A DNA stretch of 64,000 nucleotides, taken from contig OX940861.1 of the NCBI GenBank assembly GCA_954871525.1, forward strand, positions 42,049,201 to 42,113,200, written 5' to 3'. Positions 57,701 through 64,000 of the stretch are shown in pieces. This DNA comes from Parietaria judaica. Lineage: Eukaryota; Streptophyta; Magnoliopsida; Rosales; Urticaceae. A program made the position numbers and the translations under genes. Positions within the stretch are counted from its first letter, which is position 1. Every line of letters starts with the position of its first letter. A model generated the notes under the pieces. That model did no database searches and had not been told where the DNA came from. It saw only the letters and a list, made by a program, of their open reading frames with translations.

Positions 57701-59212
57701 ATGATTCCTTATAATTAAGAAAATAAGTTTTATTGGAAAGATTTTTCCTAAAAGTGGGGATTAAAGATAGCGAAAATAAAATAATAACAGGCATAAGTTA
57801 TATGCATGTTTTGGTTGAATAAGGTTGTGAAATCTTATTTTTCAAATTATTTAACGAGTTATGTTAAATTTACTGAGAATCAAAATAGAGTATAACTTCA
57901 TTAAAATAATACTTGATAATAATAGTCTGGATTAGACAGTACTCTTATGTGGTGCCGTCTATAACTAACATTATTGAATTATTCTTCGATAATCAATAAC
58001 TTTGACTATATAACAAATTTTATCTAGTCCTAATAATAATAAATTATAAAGGTTCGACCATACAAATTTTACAAAAAATAATTGTCTATATTTTAGTTCT
58101 TCGACCTCGTATTCTATGTCTTTGTTGTCATCGGTCATTTCGCATTTTCCTCGTTGTAATAGTTCCAGTTCCTATGATTTCAATTTCGAGTTATTAGAAT
58201 CGTGTTTGCCCAGTAAAGCATGCTCATTTAATAATATTTTATCTGAAGTTAGAAATTTCTAAATTTCGATCTACAATATTACATGGATTAGAAATTTAAC
58301 AACTTAAGCATCTCACAAGTACAATTTACAGTGGGGACTTCAACTATGTAGGGCTTTCTGTTAGGTATATTTTCGTAGATGATGATAATGAGAAACAAAT
58401 TAAAGGAAAAACAGTAGCAAATAGATTAGATGATACATATCGTTGCGTTCTTGGATTGACGAGCATCGGCTTGTCGTTCTGCGAGAGTTTACGGAACTTG
58501 CGCCCTTTACAATTCCGTTGAAGCGACCCCACTTCACTCTAACATAGGTGATCTTACTAAAAGCAAACCGTATGCTTCGCTCGGATATCATTTACCGACG
58601 TGTAAGCATCATTAAAAGCTTGAATAAGCTTATCCTTTAAGCGTACATATATCACTGTTTTTCATCATAGGAATGTACTAGGGTGTAACCCCCACAGTGA
58701 TCCGTTAAAGTCTTACAGCTAGGTTGTTACATTGAACCTAGTTCTTGGGATCTCCAGTCAGCTAGGTTGGGTTTCCACTGTAAAACTTCATTTTTCGATG
58801 GGCTTAAGTCACATTCCCTTTGATGATTTAACAACCAACTCTCACTTTTTACCATTTTGGGTAGTGGATTCACAACATTGTCATTTGATTCACATGATCA
58901 ATTATGATAAATTTCCTTGAGAGTAGTTGTCTAACAACATTGTGTTTACGATATATATGTCTAGACTTGCATACTAAATTTCATATTCGATGCAAATTAT
59001 AAACGCGATTTTTCACCATCTCAAAATATCTTCCAAACATTTTCTTAGCCATTCGGCCTTATTGTCGTATTTGTCTAAGACAATATAAAGATTCAATTGT
59101 GAATCTTTTACGTTTATTGGGAAGCTTTCTACATGTGGGTGTAAGCGTACCCACTTAATGAATTTTAAATCCTTCAAGAATGTGAACCGGTGCATTTTTT
59201 TTCAATTATTAT
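57701..59212. other. Spacer, probably old retroelement debris
   Basis: The 58.3-58.9 kb part has less AT-biased sequence with direct words such as CTAGGTTG and AACCTAGTTCTTGGGATC that look like decayed LTR-type repeat. No domain could be named with confidence. Confidence 0.35.
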
Positions 59213-59354
59213 ATTCCATTGAATATCAATATTGTTTGAATCACACTCAAAGTGGCGGGAGAGTCTCAACCTAATAAACAAATATTCCATCGAATATCAA
59301 TATTGTTTGAATCACACTCAAAGTGGCAGGAGAGTCTCAACTTAATAAACAAAC
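59213..59354. repeat. 71 bp tandem duplication
   Basis: Copies at 59213-59283 and 59284-59354 begin ATTCCATYGAATATCAATAT and differ at four positions only, all transitions. A recent or conserved simple duplication. Confidence 0.9.
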
Positions 59355-60139
59355 TTTCTCATGAACATAATTGCTTCTAAGTTCTACCACATTGATTAAA
59401 GATTGTAAGGAGATGGCGATGAAAACGAAGCGGAACTTAACTGTAAAATATGAAATTGCAGTAGTGTCTGATTAGAGATATATAATTATTTTTTGTACCT
59501 AAGAAACCATTACAGATGTAAATATGAATATTTTAACAGCAAAGAATAGTAATTACATCTAAATATTGTGATAATTCTCTAAAAACTGACTTATAATAAT
59601 AAAAAAAAAAAAACAAGGCAGAAGTATCCATCATGTCTTCAACACATCAAGAACAATAATATAGGGTTTGAATGGTATGGCATGGTTTAACTTAAAAAAC
59701 CAGTACCAAATTCCTAGCCAACAGCAAACGGAAATGAAGCAATCGACAGAGAATAACAACCTAACAGGAAGCCTGTTTCTGAAAAGCAAGGTCACAAATC
59801 TCATCTTTTCTATTTACTCCAAAATAAACACTTTCAGAAAATAAGAATGAGTAAGTATATGTTTGAAAAAAAAAACCCTAAAAGAAAATGTAATAAAAAT
59901 AAACCGCCCACCGCTCAACTACCAAAGGGTAAATTAGAAATTTCACAAAATACTTGGTAAAAAATAAAAGAAAACTCGCAATTTGTATTTATTAAGGCAA
60001 AAAATAAATATAAAAGAAAATTCAGGACCTAACGAGGATGGGAACGAAACAACATCTCAGTTAAGTTAAGGTCTTTCAGCCAATTCTTTCTATTAAAAGT
60101 CACGTTCAGACACCAAGACCATTTATATGTTCCATTTCG

Positions 60140-60183
<44 letters not shown>

Positions 60184-60897
60184 AAATTGAAGGACTTGTC
60201 CTGGCTCTCCATTTCGGGTTCGAGTATGGACGAGGCATAGGAAGGCGTATATAGATTCAGTTACTAATGCTACACAATTTTTTTCGAGAAAACACAAACT
60301 CCATTTTATAACCTTACCTCTCGTAAATTGTTTTATTCTTCGTATATGTGGGACCTTTTTCTCTCTTAAAATGTATTCATCCACACACATTTTATATATA
60401 AATTATATTTCTGTTATAAGTATGAGAATATTATAATCATAATAGATATAAATATTAGACTAAGATAATCAAATTATTAAATAAAATTCATTTATATACA
60501 CAATATAATTATGCACAATAATACTAAATAGCTAATTCGTTAGTAAACCCTCGGTTAACAATCGATTTACCCGTAAAATCAAATCGATAAGTTTACTCAT
60601 TGATAAACTTATATTTTTCAAAAAAAACTATTGATAAATTAGTAAAATCGAGCCTGCAATTTCTCATCAGTAACTGTATTCGAAGAAGTGATATTCTTCA
60701 TGTCCGTCCATGACAATATAACTTGAGCATTGAAGTCAAATATTGATCAAAAGGACCGAATATTAGAAAAATAAAAAGTTAAAGTTAGACATCTTGTTTT
60801 AATTTAGAAAATGAATAATTTCATATTTGAGTATTAATTATTACATTTGATTTCACAACTATATCGATTTGAATTAATATTTGCAAAAAATAATTTC
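59355..60897. other. AT-rich spacer with (AT)n tract
   Basis: No gene. A perfect (AT)n tract lies at 60142-60181. Confidence 0.5.
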
Positions 60898-61647
60898 TGT
60901 AGGATTCCAAATTTACTAAGGCGAAAGTCAACACAAGACGTTTGACCAAGAGATGCGTGGCAGAAATCTCAAGAGAAAACCTCATGTTATCCCTCTTTTG
61001 CCACGTGAACAACGCTATCAGATCGGATCTAACTTGACAGGAGGGATCCTAGCTGATGAAGAATCCTACTCGACGCAAACTCTCCCAGCCGTAAGGGAAG
61101 GAAGAATCGGACATAACTATACCATCGGATGGGGAAAGAGAAATCATGCCCAATCAAACGCATGAAGATTCACTCATACACACTCGCTGAATACGTCCAA
61201 GAGTGAAGATCTTCACCACGTGAACTTGTCCCCTAACGGCCCGACAAGATCGCAAACTCAGACAACGCGTGCAGTGTTTTGGGACCACGAGATTAGGCTT
61301 TTCTTCCTTGTAACTAGAGCCCGTTAGAGACCCTAATGTTCGCCTATAAATAGTATAAAATGTCCCTCGTTAAGAACTAGCGTAGCTACCTTTCACACCT
61401 TAATATTTTCTCAGAGAGAACGCACAAATCCCCAAAAACATTGTACTCCTTTATTGTTTTTGTACTAGAGAACGCATACTTGACATTTCTCCACACAATT
61501 GTATGAGACTATAGAGGAATTTAATGAAAATGACCTAGGTAACCATCATTTACTCTTGGATTTCATATTGTCTATTTTCTAGATTAATTATTTATTTGCA
61601 AACGATATTTAACGGAAGCACACGGCCCTACTTTTTCACCGAAAAAC
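60898..61647 (+). repeat. Possible LTR (solo or remnant)
   Basis: Starts TGTAGGATTCC, has G-box-like words (CCACGTGAAC, twice), a strong TATA box (CCTATAAATAG near 61334) and a transcript-leader-like tail ending near AAAACA. The next bases include TTGGCG, faintly like a primer site. Termini are not clearly inverted and no target duplication was found, so this is tentative. Confidence 0.35.
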
Positions 61648-62879
61648 ACTATTTAAAATTGGCGTTACCACGTGTAACGTCGTGACTGGTTGAGTCAGTT
61701 TTCAATTTTCACCCTCAGAGATTTCCACAAGTAGCTAAATTAAGATACAAAATTCGTAGGATGAAGCAATTTTTCAAGGGATGAGGTTGTAATTATTTGT
61801 TCTGCACTTTGTAAACCCTTATATCTGAACGAGTCAAAACTTAGACTATTACATAAATTTATATTTTTAATATCAATCACTGCTAGAGCTTCATCCGATT
61901 CCTTCTCCAGTGGCGGTTTCCGTTTCCCCATTTCACTTGGTTGTCATAAATTCCATGCACTGTCTTGAAATTCCGAACGTAATGGCAAAGAAAATGTTTT
62001 AGGTTATTAAGGAGTTGTTTCTAAAGATTGAAGACTTAGAGACAACATAAATAAAATAATAACATGTAATTGTTACATGCATATGCGGACTGAATAAGTT
62101 TTTGAAAATTTATTTTTCAAATTATTCTACAAGTTATGTTAAACTAATGAAATACTTGGAATACGCGCGCTTCGCGGGATGCAAAATATTGATTATTCTT
62201 TTGATTGTGTATACGGTATAGTATTTGAAATTCTTATCACATCAAATTTAATAATTAAGTAAGATTTGTGTATGGATTTCTCATTAAAAAAAATGAGCTT
62301 AATGAAAGTTTAAAATGAATAAGTTACATTAATTTTTCTGCAAAATACTTCAAAAGTATTTTCTATAGATAGCTTAATTTTGGTTCATATACCTTCTTTG
62401 AAGCTCTGTTGCCAAGGACTTGATGTACTGCCAAAATACATCAAAACAAAGACATAAATCATCAAATCCAGCTTGAAACGACAGAGACGAAGATAAATAT
62501 TAAAATAAATCATATAAATAAATATTATATCATATTTGTTATGATTATCCTACAGAAATATAGGGGGTATAAAAAAAAAATCAGTTTCTGTTTCCACTGT
62601 CAATTGTCAAACAAACACTCAAAATAAAGAGTAATTGCACCAAATAGCCAAATTGAAACATAGGATTAGCAAAATAGCCAAACTTTGGTTAATTTTGTAA
62701 ACTAGTCAATTAACATGAGGTGGCATTTTAATAACATTTTTTATCTCTATAATACCCTTTAATTAATCATTTTAATTATAATTTTCGTAATTAATTAAAA
62801 AAAAATCAGCACAAATCAAGCTTAATTAATTATGCACAAATTTAGGAATTTAATAGTCAATTTGAATCATTTTCCATCG

Positions 62880-62882
<3 letters not shown>
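61648..62882. other. AT-rich spacer
   Basis: No gene. A GC hairpin at about 62164-62178 (CGCGCGCTTCGCGGG) resembles a Helitron 3' end in the minus orientation, and a (CT)n tract begins at 62883. Confidence 0.45.
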
Positions 62883-62913
<31 letters not shown>

Positions 62914-62938
62914 CTTCGAGGCTTCTGTCGCAGTCTAG

Positions 62939-63554
62939 GAGCTCCGGCGGAGCAAATCGTGCTCCGGAGGCCCGAGATCCGACGACGTCGCGGCCGACTC
63001 GCAGCGCAGGAAATCGTGCGACGTTAGGGTTCGCGGAGAAAATACCTCTCCGTGCGCTCTGTTCAGCCTCGAAGACGAGAAGAAAGGCGCGCCGAGGAAC
63101 GGAGGCGAAGAAGACGAAGAGGACGAGGCGGAGCTGAAGACCATGAAGGAGTTTATAGATCTGGGAAGCGGCTTCAGGTCTGAGCAAGAAACTCGCGAAA
63201 TGGAGGCGAAAGCCGAAGAAGAAGAAGCTCCCCAGAGAGAATGGCGATTCGGTGACCGGAAACAATGACGGAGCGAGGGCGAGGGAAACGCAGTCGGAGG
63301 TCGGGGAGTATGGTTTCGGCGGTGAGCGCAGATCTTGCGACACAGATCCGAGATTCTCTGTCGACATTGCAGCTCGGATGTCGCTCGACGAGTGCCTTCG
63401 CTTCTCCTTTGACGAGCCGAGGGCGTCGTGGGACGGGTACCTGATCGGAAGGCCGGCGAGGATGGCTCCGATGGTGTCCGTCGTCGAGGACAATGCTGAA
63501 TTGACCGGGCGCGGCATCGAAGGTTTCGTCAATGGCCGTGGTCGTTGTGCCTGA
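62939..63554 (+). pseudogene. OCTOPUS-like (DUF740/UPF0503) gene fragment, frameshifted
   Basis: Frame 1 (62939 to about 63160) reads ELRRSKSCSGG, QRRKSCDVRVRG, an acidic run and LKTMKEFIDL. Frame 2 (about 63162-63554) continues WEAASGLSKKLAKWRRKPKKKK, ARETQSEVGEYGFGGERRS, CDTDPRFSVDIAARMSLDE and RFSFDEPRASWDGYLIGRP, ending at TGA 63552. From memory these are consecutive conserved blocks of OCTOPUS-family proteins, membrane-associated polarity factors of the phloem. The usual zinc-finger-like N-terminus is absent (a stop lies directly before ELRR), the frames are displaced near 63160 and the C-terminal half after the SVVEDN block is missing. It is therefore a truncated pseudogene or captured fragment rather than a working gene. 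A short 5' intron rescuing the frame cannot be excluded but no splice pair is evident. Confidence 0.8.
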
Positions 63555-63605
63555 AGTCGCCCTCGTTATTTCACGTTTATTTTGTATTTAAATTTTAATA
63601 AGAAT

Positions 63606-63905
63606 AAAGTGTTTATTCTTGTTAATTTTTGTGTTTATTTGTGTATCAAAGTGTTTATTCGTGTTAATTTTGTGTTTATTTGTGTATTAAAGTGTTGATT
63701 TACGTTAATTCGTTGTTGATTTACGTTAATTCATTGTTGGTTTACGTTAATTCATTGTTGGTTTACGTTAATTTTTGTGTTTATTCGTGTATCAAAGTGT
63801 TTATTCATGTTAATTTTGTGTTTATTTGTGTATTAAAGTGTTGATTTACGTTAATTCGTTGTTGATTTACGTTAATTCATTGTTGGTTTACGTTAATTCG
63901 CGTCT
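63606..63905. repeat. Nested minisatellite (21 bp monomers in a larger repeated block)
   Basis: Monomers of the types GTGTTTATTYGTGTTAATTTT and TTGATTTACGTTAATTCRTTG follow one another, and the whole arrangement (about 145 bp) occurs twice, near 63625-63770 and 63770-63900. It directly follows the OCTOPUS-like fragment. Confidence 0.8.
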
Positions 63906-63916
63906 TTAATTTGTTG

Positions 63917-63990
63917 ATATTTTTTTAATAAAATAAATCCGAAAATTATATAAATATTTTTTTAATAAAATAAATCCGAAAATTATATAA
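63917..63990. repeat. Perfect 37 bp tandem duplication
   Basis: Copies at 63917-63953 and 63954-63990 are identical (start ATATTTTTTTAATA, end ATTATATAA). No coding potential. Confidence 0.95.
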
Positions 63991-64000
63991 ATTTTTGAAT

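Noticed and set aside
58732..58920. Possible copia protease-like WVVDS motif
   Set aside because: Only a five-residue resemblance, lacking the DSG/DTG catalytic triplet.
1..64000. tRNA, rRNA or CRISPR features
   Set aside because: The only pol III-type boxes belong to the SINE at 54283, and no regularly spaced repeat array with unique spacers exists.

Overview
This is a 64 kb piece of a flowering-plant nuclear genome, most likely a eudicot. The evidence is spliced plant genes with GT-AG introns, plant-only families (AGO7, an OSCA/CSC1 channel, an OCTOPUS-type DUF740 remnant) and a dense load of plant transposable elements: chromovirus-like and Tat-type Ty3/gypsy, CACTA, MULE, hAT, Helitron and SINE. 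I cannot name the species. No rRNA, tRNA, CRISPR or bacterial features were seen.

Layout. 1-4996: most of a Ty3/gypsy element on the minus strand, with its 385 bp LTR at 4612-4996. 5-9 kb: AT-rich spacer with a small reverse-transcriptase relic. 9058-12764: two head-to-head host genes, an intronless six-pass membrane protein (minus) and a six-exon UXT-type prefoldin subunit (plus). 13264-14538: a Pack-MULE carrying a broken methyltransferase fragment. 15491-16690: a hAT relic and an 11-fold TTGAC array. 19048-22317: ARGONAUTE7 (minus, three exons, 984 aa), with a TATA box just upstream. 22917-27170: a hAT MITE and a MULE MITE, each with a perfect target duplication. 27256-30559: a non-autonomous Helitron. 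30.8-39.9 kb: a decayed Tat-lineage gypsy element with two RNase H domains and an antisense ORF, joined on the left to a hAT fragment. 39944 to about 43.7 kb: a CACTA element with palindromic subterminal repeats and transposase_24/Ulp1 remnants. 44468-51057: a ten-exon OSCA/CSC1-like channel (minus, 715 aa) with G-box/ABRE motifs upstream. 51-62 kb: AT-rich spacer with a SINE, tandem repeats and a possible LTR. 62939-63554: a frameshifted OCTOPUS-like fragment followed by a nested minisatellite.

The host genes form a syntenic block. From memory of Arabidopsis, homologs of the membrane protein, AGO7 and the channel are adjacent (At1g69430-At1g69440-At1g69450), and the membrane-protein paralog At1g26650 sits beside the prefoldin gene At1g26660. 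This window would then keep the unfractionated order. AGO7 acts in the miR390-TAS3 pathway, UXT is a prefoldin-like chaperone subunit and OSCA proteins are osmotic/mechanical cation channels. They share a neighbourhood, not a pathway.

The least explained signals are a CGAGGTG/CACCTCG heptamer present 28 times across the Tat element, the antisense ORF whose two short candidate introns are stop-free multiples of three with CGAGGTG/CACCTCG hairpins, and two covarying hairpins downstream of that ORF.
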